Shown here piece by piece: positions 10,848 through 21,450 of a DNA stretch of 64,000 nt; the stretch's first letter is position 1, and each line of letters begins with the position of its first letter. Source of the DNA: Diphasiastrum complanatum (lineage: Eukaryota > Streptophyta > Lycopodiopsida > Lycopodiales > Lycopodiaceae); contig CM055112.1 in assembly GCA_029204225.1 (NCBI GenBank), positions 28,161,746-28,225,745 of the forward strand, given 5' to 3'. The notes under the pieces are model-generated. The model had not been told where the DNA came from. It saw only the letters and a list, made by a program, of their open reading frames with translations, and did no database searches. The position numbers were made by a program, and so were the translations under genes.

Positions 10848-12100
10848 GTGAAAGTGCAAAATGGAAGCAAGGTACAATGTGCGGATAATGCATCTTATCC
10901 TATTCATGGAATTGGAATTGTAGCCTTCATTTTGCCTAATGGTGAAGAAAAGTACATCAAGAATGTGCTCTATGTTTCGGGAATAAAAAAGAGTCTTCTT
11001 TCGATATCAACTTTGTTGAAGCAAGGACTAGTTGTTGAGTTCAAAGAAGATAAGTGTCTTGTCAAGGATCCTAAAAGATCTCTCTTGATTATTGTTTCGG
11101 GAACAATGCATGATGGCTTATTCATGATGGATACCTATGAACAACGAATTCACACTACATGTCTTGTTGTTTCTACAACACAATCATTGGAGTTGGCTGA
11201 ATTGTGGCATGCAAGGCTCGGACATCTCAACTTTGCAAGTTTGAAGAAGTTGAAGACATTTAATATGGTAGAAGACATTCCTACCATTGAGTAGCTGGAA
11301 GGGCATGTATGGTCCAATGAGGACCGAATCCATTGGAAAGTGCATCTATTTTGTGACTTTTATTGATAACTTTTCCCGTTTTACATGGATCTATCCTATG
11401 AAGGCTAAATCGGAAGTTTTTCAACACTTCAAAGATGGAAAATAAGTTTGGGCATTCTTTGAAGACCCTACGCACCGATCGAGGAGGGGAATACGTCAAG
11501 AGTACGTTCGGTGCATTTCTTCGAGAGAAAGGAATTAATTCTACATCAAATGACAACTCCTTATACGCCTCAATAAAATGGTGTTGCCGAGCGAAAGAAT
11601 TGCACACTTATGGAGATGGCCTGTTGCACGCTCAAAGCAAAGGGGCTGTCTCACAAGTTTTGGGCTGAAGCGATTATAACGGCGGCATACATAAGCAATC
11701 GTAGTCCTACTAAAGCATTGAAAGTATTAACTCTTATGAAGTTTGGTATGGGAAGAAGCCAACAATCTCTCACTTTCGCATTTTTAGTTGTACGGAGTAT
11801 GCTTTGGATAAACTTCATGCAAAGCTTGAGGATAAAGGAGATAAATGCATTTTTGTTGGCTATAGTAGTGAAAGAAAAAGCTATAGGCTGTTCAATTTGA
11901 GCACTAACAAGATTATTGTTAGTCGTGATGTGCATTTTGATGAAAAAGAATTCATTAGATGTGGCCCCAACTCATATCTGGAAAGGGGACAGCCCACATA
12001 GTGTGAATGTTGAAGTTTTTCCAGATTTGGTACTATCTTTTATTTCTGAAAATAGGGGACAACAATCAACCAATTTCGAACTGCCCAACACCTCATCAAG
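10848..12100 (+). pseudogene. copia B: protease C-part and integrase with internal deletion
   Basis: Reads NGEEKYIKNVLYVSGIKKSL and LWHARLGHLNFASLKKL, then a stop at about 11292. Next to the stop, about 110 bp present in copy A (the CEGC zinc ligands through LVHSDVCG) are missing. Later segments keep FIDNFSRFTWIYP, LRTDRGGEYVKS, KFWAEAIITAAYISNRSPTK and GYSSERKSYRLF, with several frame changes. Unlike copy A it has no MITE at about 11630, so it shows the empty site. Confidence 0.85.
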
Positions 12101-12145
12101 TTTAGAGCCTAATGTTCATCAAGAACTGCCCATTGTTGCTCAAAA

Positions 12146-12295
12146 TCATCCTGCAAGGAACAATTGGACAGCAAGGACCAGTTTTGGAAGATCTTGGACA
12201 GCCAAGAGTAGTGTCGGAAGATCTTGGACAGCAAAGAGCAATTTCGGAAAATCTTGGACAACAAATTCCAAGAAGAGACATGGCCGTTGGACAGC
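12146..12295 (+). repeat. 36-bp minisatellite in copia B pol linker
   Basis: Tandem 36-bp units, each with GGAAGATCTTGGACAGC or a close variant, encode about three and a half repeats of SEDLGQQRAI type. They match the array of copy A. Confidence 0.7.
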
Positions 12296-12358
12296 CCAAA
12301 ACAGTCCCACGGTGACTGTTGGCGACTTTGCCGGACAGCAAAGTAAGTTCGTTCTATC

Positions 12359-13305
12359 ATGGAAAGACACGTGCCTATACAAAATCAGTGGACTATGCTG
12401 ATTTTTCAGATTTTGCTATTTATATCTCATGGAGATGTTGCGGAAGAACCTGATTTTTATGAGCAGGCCAAGGGAGTAAATTGTTGGGAGGATGCGATGC
12501 AAGATGAGTATGATTCACTCATGAAGAACCAGATTTGGGTTCTTGTTGATCTTCCTCATGGAAAGAAGGCAATTGGTTCTAAATGGGTATACAAAATCAA
12601 GTACAAGGCAAATAGTACATTTGAAAGGTACAAGGCAAGGCTTGTTGCCAAAGGCTATGCTCAGCAAAAGGGGATTGATTATGAGGAGACTTTTGCTCCT
12701 ACCGCTCGGATGACTACCGTAAGGGTAGTAACCTCTTTGGCTGCCCATTTTGGTTGGCGTTTGCGGCAACTTGACATAAAGACAGCATTCCTCAATGGTG
12801 ATTTCAATGAGGAAGTGTACCTTCAACAACCTGCTGGTTTTTTGATTGAAGGCCAAGAAGATAAAGTTTGTCTTCTCAAGAAGGCACTTTATGGACTGAA
12901 GCAAGCCCCAAGGATGTGGTATCAGATACATGCTTACCTTTGTGATCGTGGGTTTACTAATTGTCCTAGCGAATCTACCTTTATGTCAAGCATACTTCAG
13001 ATTTTATCATCATTACTTTGTTTTATGTTGATGATATTATTGTTATGGGAAGTAATGAGCAGCAAATTGATGTCTTAATACTTGATCTTGGTACGGTTTT
13101 TGAAACCTCAGATTTAGGCCTATTGCACTTTTATCTTGGTCTTGAATTTATACAAGAAGGGGCTGGAATTTTTATCTCTCAAGAACGCTACATTGGGCAA
13201 ATTTTGAAGCAGTTCAAGATGGAAGATTGCAAGCCGGTTGCTACACTTATGGAGACAGGCCTGAAATTAGTTTTACATGGTGATCAGTCTGGGAAAAAAG
13301 ATAAA
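12359..13305 (+). pseudogene. copia B: reverse transcriptase (no RNase H)
   Basis: Ty1/copia reverse transcriptase: NQIWVLVDLPHGKKAIGSKW, YKARLVAKGYAQQKGIDYEE, LRQLDIKTAFLNGDFNEEVY, LYGLKQAPRMWY. A frameshift near 12920-13010 moves the catalytic FYVDDIIV into the next frame (13018-13401). The copia match ends at KPVATLMETGLKL. Within about 40 bp the sequence becomes Ty3/gypsy. RNase H and the 3' LTR are missing, as in copy A. Confidence 0.85.
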
Positions 13306-14400
13306 AAGAGTGTTGATGACTGCTCTATCTGTAATGGACTATTGTTCAGGAGAGGGAAGGTTTGTGTGCCCGATGTGGATGCTATTAATCAGAAAATTTG
13401 ATATGAGTGTCATGACTCACCATGTGCAGGGCATCCCAGGCATACATCGTACTCTAAATTTGGTACAAAAGTATTTTTATTGGCCAAAACTTAAGCCCTT
13501 TGTCATATCTTATGTAGGTCAAGTGTGACCAATGCCAGTTGAATAAGGCCGAACGCCTTAAGGCTGGTGGATTGTTACATCCATTGGGTATCTTAGATAA
13601 GAGGTGGGATAGTATTTCCATGGATTTCGTGGTTGGGTTATCGTGGACGAATAAACAACATGATGCAATTTGTGTAGTGGTCGACTGTCTTACCAAATTA
13701 GCTACGTTTATTCCGGTAAGACCACCGTGAAGGCTTTTGATTTAGCTCAGTTATTTGTTGAGCGTCTGTTTAGACTTTATGGATTACCAAGTGATATTGT
13801 GAGTGATCGCCATCCGAGGTTCACCGGTCACTTTGGTCAGCCGTGTTTGCTAAACCGGAGACAACACTGAGCTTGAGTTCTTCTCGGATGGCCAGACGGA
13901 AAGAACAAATCAGAAGATGGAACAAATGCTTCGAGCATATGTTTCCCGACGACAATCTCATTGGGAGAAGTATTTGCCCTTGATTGAGTTTTCCTATAAT
14001 GTAGTAAGCATTCAGCTATCGGTTATTGCTTTGAGCATATTTTCCCAACGGCAATCTCATTGGGAGAAGTATATGCCCTTGATTGAGTTTGCCTATAATA
14101 GTAGTAGGCATTCGGCTATTGGTTATAACATGCTTATGATTGGTTTTGAGCCTAGATCACCCATTGCGGTAGAGACTCGTACAAGTTTCGGAAAGTAGCA
14201 GATTTCCTTTGCGATATGCAGAAAATGCTACAAATAGCACGTGAAAATGTCCAATGTGCATAGGATAAGGACCAACATTATGCTAATCTAAAATGATTGC
14301 CGCGAGACTTTCAAGTGGGGGATTGGGTGTATTTGCGAATCTCAAAGGATTCTAGTGTAATGCGTAAAAGTACACAACATGAGTGTACTAAAGAAATTCT
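13306..14400 (+). pseudogene. Ty3/gypsy chromovirus integrase fragment
   Basis: Reads GHPGIHRTL-like zinc-domain sequence (GIPGIHRTLNLVQKYFYWPK, 13430-13500) and a C-x2-C (CDQCQLNKAER across a shift). Then WDSISMDFVVGL with the first catalytic D, VVDCLTKLATFIPV, LYGLPSDIVSDRHPRFTGHF with the second, and [20 protein letters not shown]. It ends with FQVGDWVYLRIS. Frames are broken repeatedly, and a segment of about 100 bp (13935-14130) is duplicated in tandem. No chromodomain or LTR follows. Confidence 0.75.
13935..14130 (+). repeat. tandem duplication inside gypsy integrase
   Basis: Two consecutive copies of about 100 bp share CAATCTCATTGGGAGAAGTA, then GCCCTTGATTGAGTTT and CATTCRGCTAT blocks (about 13935-14034 and 14036-14130). 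The protein motif QSHWEKY(L/M)PLIEF(S/A)YN therefore appears twice. The copies differ at a number of bases, so the duplication is not recent. Confidence 0.7.
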
Positions 14401-15060
14401 AGCTCCACATTCAAGTATGAGTTGTACAAAAGCTAAAAGGGCACATTGATAAATTTAAATTTTATATTTGCTTATTCGAAAAGATCGAATATGTAGATTT
14501 ATTGCTTCATATTAATTTGAGAACATAACCCACCTTGCAGATAATGATCGCTGCTAATGGTGATTTCATACACTTGAAAACATGTGACTAGTGTTTATTG
14601 CTTTCTTTAACCCTAAACCATTAAAGCCATATCAACTGTGTTAGGGTGCAATTATATTGAGTATAGGGATCAATTCCATGGATAAGTGGTCGAATTCGAG
14701 CAATTTGATTGTCCTAAACTCAAGATTGGATGATTTCGATCATTACACGAAGCAAGAATGTGACACCAAGCACAAAAAACCTAAACCCTAAACCCGAGAT
14801 ATTCGAACTTCCTATGAATATGTTCAAACTCTAACATGGTGAAAAAAAGTTAATTGACCATGTGTTCCAAGAACCATGGCATGAATATTTTATTTGTTTT
14901 CCTTTTCCCCCCAAAACCCCTCCCAACATATTTTTGGCCCTCATTTCCCTCATTTCATTGTTTTCGTGCTAGAGATTGAGAGAGAGGGAGGGAGCTTTGG
15001 ATCTTCGACCATTTTTGCTCCGATTGATGAGAGAGAATAGGGCAAGCTAGAGAGAGAATA

Positions 15061-15062
<2 letters not shown>
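14401..15062. other. noncoding; one unit of the 16.6-17.4 kb degenerate repeat
   Basis: No gene. At about 14640-14750 the sequence (ATAGGGATCAATTC, GGTCGAATTCGAGCAATTTG) resembles units at 16985 and 17145, so the degenerate array probably began here before later insertions. Two telomere-like units lie at 14780-14795. Confidence 0.4.

Positions 15063-15131
<69 letters not shown>
15063..15131. repeat. (CT)n microsatellite
   Basis: About 34 uninterrupted CT dinucleotides. Confidence 0.95.
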
Positions 15132-15133
<2 letters not shown>

Positions 15134-15308
15134 CCTTTTTTGGCTTTTTTTTGGGGTATTTTCGGGGGTGGGAAGTAAAAAAAAGCCATTAATTAATTAA
15201 ATGCTAATTGACACTCCCCCCCAAAAGAAAGAATTAAATTCCCTAAACAATTCGGGTATTTTTTGGCTTTTTTTTGGGCTGTTTTTGGGGGTGGGAAGTA
15301 AAAAATAA
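15134..15308. repeat. direct repeat pair (about 45 bp)
   Basis: The segments at about 15134-15183 and 15258-15308 share a T-rich block followed by GGGGGTGGGAAGTAAAAAA. Their spacer is AT-rich with a short C-run. Origin unknown. Confidence 0.65.
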
Positions 15309-15310
15309 AT

Positions 15311-15402
15311 TAACGGTTCACAACCGTTCAGGGTCTCAAGCTTGGGTGAACCGTACGGTTCACTGTACGGTTCATGAACCGTTCGTGAACCGTTATTAGT
15401 TC
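15311..15402. repeat. cluster of GAACCG/CGGTTC palindromes
   Basis: Eight or so GAACCG or CGGTTC words lie within 92 bp. They form an exact 18-bp palindrome (15346-15363), an exact 16-bp palindrome (15367-15382) and a short hairpin (15312-15327). Such clusters are typical of subterminal regions of DNA transposons, but no transposon ends were identified here. Confidence 0.75.
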
Positions 15403-15946
15403 ACCAACTCTAGGATTGGACCATAAGAGCGTCAGTCAGTTGAAAAAAAAATTGGAAAATATTTTTATAGAAATTGTGTAAATGATTCTTGGTGGTAAAT
15501 TCAAACTATATTACAACATAATTTATGACTTTCATACTTTCAAGAACAAGAACCCGAACTTTAAGAAATATTGAAATAAGTATCTGATAAGGCGCAACCT
15601 AGAAAATATGACTACAACCATACATGGACGCATATATCTTTATCACTAATAATGGCTAATGCTAAAGTGACAGTGGACACTCTAAGCAAAAGTAGAATAT
15701 GTATGTGGAAATTAAATATGTACGTACCCTAAACCCTATTGTCGCATAATGCTGAATTGAAACCATTACTACATGGAAATTGAATAAAGGGGACGAACCT
15801 TTTCCTCTCTGCCTAAAATAGGGCAATGTCGATCTCAAGATTTTGTGGATTCTAACAAAACCAATACATGTGTACAAAACCTATTTGTGGCTTATGCTAA
15901 AAGGACATGCTAACCAAAGGTAGATTTCTAACATGGTAGTTGATTG
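15403..15946. other. intergenic, nothing recognised
   Basis: AT-rich sequence with only short open frames and no visible repeat or coding motif. Confidence 0.4.
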
Positions 15947-15954
15947 CTATTAAC

Positions 15955-16594
15955 CATAGTTGCAGCGAATCGCGATTCGCTGGGTTTGCGATTCGCGGGT
16001 AGCGATTCTGCGAATCGCGATTCGCGACCCAGAATCGCAAAAAAAAAACAAAAAAAAAAAAAAATTGGGAAAAATAGCTTATTGCTGAAATTTTTTTAGG
16101 GGATCAATGGTCAAACCAACGTTTTGCCTCTCAGAAGTGCAGTAGATGAGGCACAAACAGATCTTATGTTCAGTAGCTATCCGGTTGTCATTTGCTCTGG
16201 TTTTCAGTAAATGTTAATGCTACAGTTTGGACTATCAACTGTATGGATGATGATCACTTTTGCAATTGGTTCACTGGAGATGTGAGTGCAATGTACATAC
16301 AGTTGGGGGCATAAATATTGGGCCCTTCTCGGCGAGAATTTGGACCCCATTTTCATCTACAGGGGGGCTGTGGCATTTTTTTCTACAGTGTCTATATAGC
16401 AGGAAGCTCTAGGGGGTTCGGGGGGCAGTAGCCCCTCGGGAAACGGGGGGTTCGGGGGGCGCCCCGATACCCATATTGCCTAAAAAAATTTCAAGAAAAA
16501 AAAAAAAATCTATTCTACACGATTTTGGGAAGATCCCGAATCGCGAATCGGAATCGCAATTCTGATCACGATTCAGAATCGCGTTGCAACTATG
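15955..16594. mobile_element. 640-bp hAT-type non-autonomous element
   Basis: It begins CATAGTTGCAGCG and ends with the complement of CATAGTTGCAACG. A perfect 8-bp direct repeat CTATTAAC flanks it at 15947-15954 and 16595-16602. Both subterminal regions are packed with GCGAATCGCGATTCGC-type palindromes (for example 15965-15980 and 16010-16025; partial ones near 16535-16585). The middle has A-runs and a G-rich core (16412-16459). No open frame resembles a transposase. Its ends match those of the MITE at 5206-5580 (CATRGTTGCARC), but the interiors differ. Confidence 0.9.
16412..16459 (+). repeat. G-run cluster, possible G-quadruplex
   Basis: Five runs of three to six G (16412-16416, 16420-16425, 16438-16440, 16445-16450, 16454-16459), with GGGGGTTCGGGG occurring twice, inside the hAT-type element. 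Confidence 0.6.
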
Positions 16595-16639
16595 CTATTA
16601 ACACACATTTGACATAGGTGAATAATTTGTTTTTGAGAG

Positions 16640-17420
16640 AGAGAATGATTTCGATCACTAACTGAGCTAGGTGGAGCGATAAGAGTGATCCCTCAATGAG
16701 CCATGTGGAGTGATAAGGATCAAAATCACAACATAGGCATCAAACTTAAACTATCTTGAGTGATAGACTCAAGCAATCTGAATGTTCTAAAGATGAGATT
16801 GATCGAGTGATTGAACTACCTTGCAACATAGACATCAGACCCATACTCTCTTGAGTGACATATATCAAAATTGAGCTATCTTGAGTCATATGCATGAAAT
16901 TTGAGCTATGCTATTGTACTAAGCTCAGGATTCGTTTGATTTAATCACTCAACAAGTGACATATAATTTGGGATATCTTGTGTCATAGGGATCAATTCTA
17001 TCAACAAGGGATCGAACATGAGCAATTTAAATGTAGAGGAGTTGATATTAGTCAAATTTGATCACTCAATGAGCCATGTCTATGGATGAGGACCAAAATT
17101 GAGTTTTTTGGTGTGTAGGCATTAAATTCAAGCTATCTTGAGAGATAGATATCAAATTTGAGCACTTCCATTGATAAGGGATCGAACTCGAACAATCTGA
17201 AGCTTTTAACATTGAGATTGGTCAATTTTGATCATTTCATGAATTGTGCTTAATGAATCATGATAAGCAGCAAATCACTTGTCGGGCATCATATTTGAGC
17301 TATTTTGAGGACATGCATCAACTTTGAATGATTTGAAGCTGAAAAGCAGCTCGACATTCCTTGAGTTCGATCACTCTATGAACAACCTCGTGTAATACAT
17401 GCCAAACTCTATCTCAATTG
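16640..17420. repeat. degenerate tandem repeat array
   Basis: Words such as GAGCTATCTTGAG, GATAGACTCAAG, AAGGGATCGAAC and TTTGATCACTCAATGAG recur at irregular spacings of roughly 100-170 bp. One more unit sits at about 14640. The region is noncoding and looks like an old, decayed satellite or repeated internal part of an element. Confidence 0.55.
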
Positions 17421-17509
17421 ATAGACTGCATCGATTTCGAGCTATATAAAGTGACAAATGCACAGCTTATAAGAATCTTTTTTAACTCATAATTCAAGAA
17501 GTATCTAGA

Positions 17510-17815
17510 AAATTAAATTTTTTTTTAGATTAAGTTGAGACACATACATTTTTTCTATTTAGGAAAATGTTTTCCTAGTTAGAAATCTATTAAAAAATTA
17601 AGGGTTTCCTTAGATGAAATCTATGCAAGATACATTTTATAACTAAGAAATCTTTTTACTATTTAGAGATGGTGCAAATGTATCTAGGAATTTCAATGTT
17701 TTCCTAGATAATTTGTGCACATACATTTTTAACTAGGAAAAGTGTTTTCTTAGTTAGAAGGTTTAAACTAGGGAAAATCGTGGGGAACTAGGAAATTGTA
17801 CAAATTTCCTTTTTA
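17510..17815. repeat. AT-rich region with repeated CTAGTTAGAAA/AACTAGGAAA words
   Basis: CCTAGTTAGAAA-like and AACTAGGAAA-like words, which complement one another, recur six or more times along with ACATACATTTT. The stretch could fold back on itself. No gene seen. Confidence 0.5.
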
Positions 17816-18709
17816 GAAACATGTCATAACTTTCTTGTGTTGTAATTGAGGAGCTGAGCAACAGCAATGCATTAAAAGAAATTGCTAGAAATCTTTGCAG
17901 TTTGAACAAGGGGAGGTGCAAAACTGGAAAGCTTTTAATCTGATAAGTACCTGCTGTACTTGAGAAAAATCCTCGAGCTTGGAAGAAGGAGAGTCATAAC
18001 CCTCGTAGTCAGCTTGGGGAGAAAGCTGAGAAATGTCCGACCTGATTTTAGATCAGTAATGACAAACTTGGCACGATCAAGGCTGATTCTTATCTCAAGG
18101 TGATGACGGCTGATGCTGGCATTCTAACAACAATGTCACAACTGCTATGCCTGGCCATCACAAACCTGTTCAGCCCATCAAGGCATGCTTTTGCTCTCTC
18201 TTTTTCCTCCTTATATACAATGAGATAGGGGAGTGTTTCAGCAGAATAAATACCCATTGATCGTCTCCGATCTCCTCACTCACTCCCCTCAGAAAATCAG
18301 CAAGCACTAGTCCAGCAAGGAGGAACTAGAGCCCAACAAAGAAAGAAGCAGCCTTCTGATGGCAAAACAGAGCAATATTTTTGGTTGAGCTTCAATGACA
18401 TATAATAAGAGCAAAAGTATATATGTAGTACATAACCGTTGCCATATGTAGGGGTAGGGCATACTCTTCTTTTTGGTGCAAAATAGCCGTTGGGTACCTT
18501 TGTGTAGGGCAAAGTCCCTGAGGTTGAGGTCGGTAAGGTATGCCCTTAAGTCTTGGCAAAAACCAATGCTTTACCTAGGCGTTTATGGCCCTAATGGCCT
18601 TCCCAAGCAAGTGCCTTTTATGGGCATAATGCCCTTTCTGGGATGAGTAGAGTTTTTGGCACTGCCTCTTAGGGAAGGCTATCGTGATTGTCAAAATGTA
18701 GTTAGTACT
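17816..18709. other. intergenic; no supported gene
   Basis: A TATA-like TTATATACAA occurs at about 18211 with pyrimidine-rich sequence downstream, but no coding frame or splice pattern follows, so I call no gene. GGGCATAATGCCC-like words lie near 18540-18630. Confidence 0.35.
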
Positions 18710-18793
18710 ATGGAAGGTGACGGGCAGAGGAGCGAGCCTAAAAATTTTGGAAAGTTGAAAAGGGCAAAATGTCCTCTGCCCCGCACCTTCCAT
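18710..18793. repeat. imperfect inverted repeat, 21-bp arms
   Basis: Arms 18710-18730 and 18773-18793 are complementary except for about two positions (ATGGAAGGTG.CGGGCAGAGG against its complement), with a loop of 42 bases. A possible hairpin or small foldback remnant. Confidence 0.7.
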
Positions 18794-19087
18794 TGCGTAA
18801 TGGGATACCTCTGCTTTTCATCACATAAATGATATGAAACATAATCAGCACTTGAGCTATCTTTTTTTTTAATTCACATGACAATCACAAAACAAAATAG
18901 GCATTATGAAATGGCATAAGACCATGTATTTTTTACAATATTTATAACTTGAAATTATGCCATGTAATATGCCACTTGGATGTTGCAAAAATAGTAGTGA
19001 CACATTCGGCTTTTTAAGTTGTCCAAAAATGGGCAGAATAAAAATAGAGGTATCCATTACTTAGATGTAAATCTTTTTAGTGTGATT

Positions 19088-19090
<3 letters not shown>

Positions 19091-19154
<64 letters not shown>
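19091..19154. repeat. (TC)n microsatellite
   Basis: 32 uninterrupted TC units. Confidence 0.95.
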
Positions 19155-19159
<5 letters not shown>

Positions 19160-19637
19160 AAAGTTTTAGTTTGAAAATTTAAGGGCCTAATTTCCTTGTT
19201 ACCAAACAAAAGGCTATGACCTCCAAACAAAGGGCACCCAAACTATACATGCAAGTATCATAGGCAAAAATAGAGTGTTAACTGTGAAGAAAGCATTTAG
19301 TGGTTTTCCAAAGCGATTTGTCCCTATCAAAGAACTCCTAGTGCAGAATACGTGATGGAAGGCATTTCATGTTTTGCAAAATTTTTGTTGGCGAACTTGC
19401 GACCTCAACAAGAGGGGGGGGCGGTAAACCAAAAGAAACCAAGATCTTGAGCCATTGATGCCTAGACAAAAGAGAAGATAAAAAGAAAAAGAAAAGAGAA
19501 AGCAAAAGCTGTATCACCTCCATGATCTAGGCACCATTCCACATTTAGACCTTGTGCTAAGGATGGTGACGACTTTACTTGCCTAGATTTCCACTTCTAA
19601 ATAGACTTACCCTCTCCTCATTGGATTGAAACCCATG

Positions 19638-19811
19638 CTACATGTGACACTCACCAGTTGTAGATCCAAACACTTCATAAAGCTTCATTCTACAGGAAGA
19701 GCCATAAAAAGAGGACTACAACTACATGTGACACTCACCCGTTGTAGATCCAAACACTTCATAAAGCTTCATTCTACGGGAAGAGCCATAAAAAGAGGAC
19801 TACAACTACAT
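19638..19811 (+). repeat. 84-bp tandem duplication
   Basis: Two adjacent 84-bp units (19638-19721, 19722-19805) differ at only about two bases, and the start of a third follows. As 84 is a multiple of three, an open frame runs through both units as a 28-residue repeat (CRSKHFIKLHSTGRAIKRGL). Nothing else suggests it is a gene. The near identity implies a recent duplication. Confidence 0.85.
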
Positions 19812-21165
19812 CTATTTATAATTGGGCATCAATGTCCTAATAGTCTACGTTGACACTAGTTCTGATTTTCAAAAAATAACGTCGCATTCCATTGTTATAA
19901 TGTCCCTCAGTAGTTTTATTTTGACTTTTATTTTGATTCAACCCAATTCGTCTCTGGCAGTATTCTTTTATTTTGATCTTGTATTTTAATTCAATCCTAG
20001 ATTGTTGAATTTCTACGAGTAGTTTTTTACAAGTATTTATCGTAGGTCCACATTACCTTTGACTTTATCAAACATAGAAATCTAGCAAGTCATAATCTTC
20101 TAGTCCCATCAATTTTAGAAAATAAGTGACTAGGTTTGTATATAAGGATCACAAATGCCGAACTCCCATGATTCTTTTGTTGAATATCAAATGATAATAT
20201 AATATGCTTAACTACTAAAAGTCTAGCATAAGATGAGAGATAGTTGGACTCGCAAGAGGTCATTTTCCATTTGAAGGGGCTCAATACAATAGAAAAAGTA
20301 TATTGAGGTAAGAGTTATCCCATAAGGAAGGCTCACTAGCCTAGTTACTTGACTATGAAGATTGATTTAGAGATGTAGTCCTAAGAGTAAACCAGAAGGG
20401 CTATTGCATGGGAGGATAAGAGTTGGAATATAAGTGACAATTCTTATATTGTTTTGATATCACACCATAAGTTTAAATTCCTATGTCTGACTAATTTTAC
20501 AAAAAAAAATTGCAAATTTCTAAGGTATCTAATAACATTACAATGAAAGTGTTCTGACTAGATTAACAACACTCAAACAACAGAGGTGTCTCAAACTGCC
20601 ATAATGTCTATAGGTATTGCAAATCATAGTAGTTTGTGAATTCCTTTAGCCACTTAGATCAAGAAATCAAAATAGTATATCATGTAAGCAAAATAGTTGA
20701 TGTGCAGAGATTAATAACTAGTACAAATATTAGAACACTACATATTCTTAAAATAGTAGACACTTTCAAATTAACCAAGACAAGATACACTAAAAGATCA
20801 TTTAGGAGATAGTGTACTATTACGCTCATATCAAACTTAGCTCCATGTAGCAGAAAACAATGTCTAATTTTGCTTAGTTCATTAATATTGAGAACGCACA
20901 ATGCATTGTCTATATCTCCCTACATTTGATGACCTTGTACTCACTCATGGATCATTGTTATCTCTATAGCATGCTTGTTGTCTTTATAAGCACATGAAAT
21001 TATTGTAGTCTAATCATTAAAGTGCTTAGTTTACAAGTGTACAAGAACAACTTAGAAGAATTTGTTTAGAGAGGATCGTGTTTTGTAACTATCTTCACGA
21101 TCTTCTTTTGTCACTCGAGTTCATTGGCTACATTCCCTTCTAATTAATGACAACGGGACTCATGA
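19812..21165. other. intergenic, AT-rich, nothing recognised
   Basis: No known domain, long frame or clear repeat. Confidence 0.4.
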
Positions 21166-21450
21166 TGTCGAGACCCCATTGAATCGTTCTATATGGCCAA
21201 TTGTGGTAGGGCCCATAACGTTAGGATATGTAACATAGAACCCTTGTAGAGTCTTTCTTTATGGGTAATCACAATAGGAACTATAACGTGAGGACCCATA
21301 ATATATAACTAGCTTGTAAATAATTACGACATGACCTGAAATGTAGAACCCTCTTAGAATCACTTTATGGCTAATTATGATAGAACTCATGACATAATGG
21401 CCCCATAAGGATGTTCTTTACACCTAAGATCCGTCAGCCTGACTGTTGAG
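21166..21450. repeat. degenerate tandem repeat, about 90-110 bp unit
   Basis: Three successive blocks contain variants of TTTATGGCTAATTATGATAG, GACCCATAA and TAGAACCCT(C)TTAGAGTC in the same order, spaced by roughly 90-110 bp. Strongly diverged and noncoding. Confidence 0.5.

Noticed and set aside
14780-14795. Telomere-like CCTAAACCCTAAACCC
   Set aside because: Only two units; such short interstitial matches are common by chance and there is no array.
18205-18300. TATA-like sequence followed by pyrimidine-rich leader, as if a promoter
   Set aside because: No coding frame with any motif or plausible splice structure follows.
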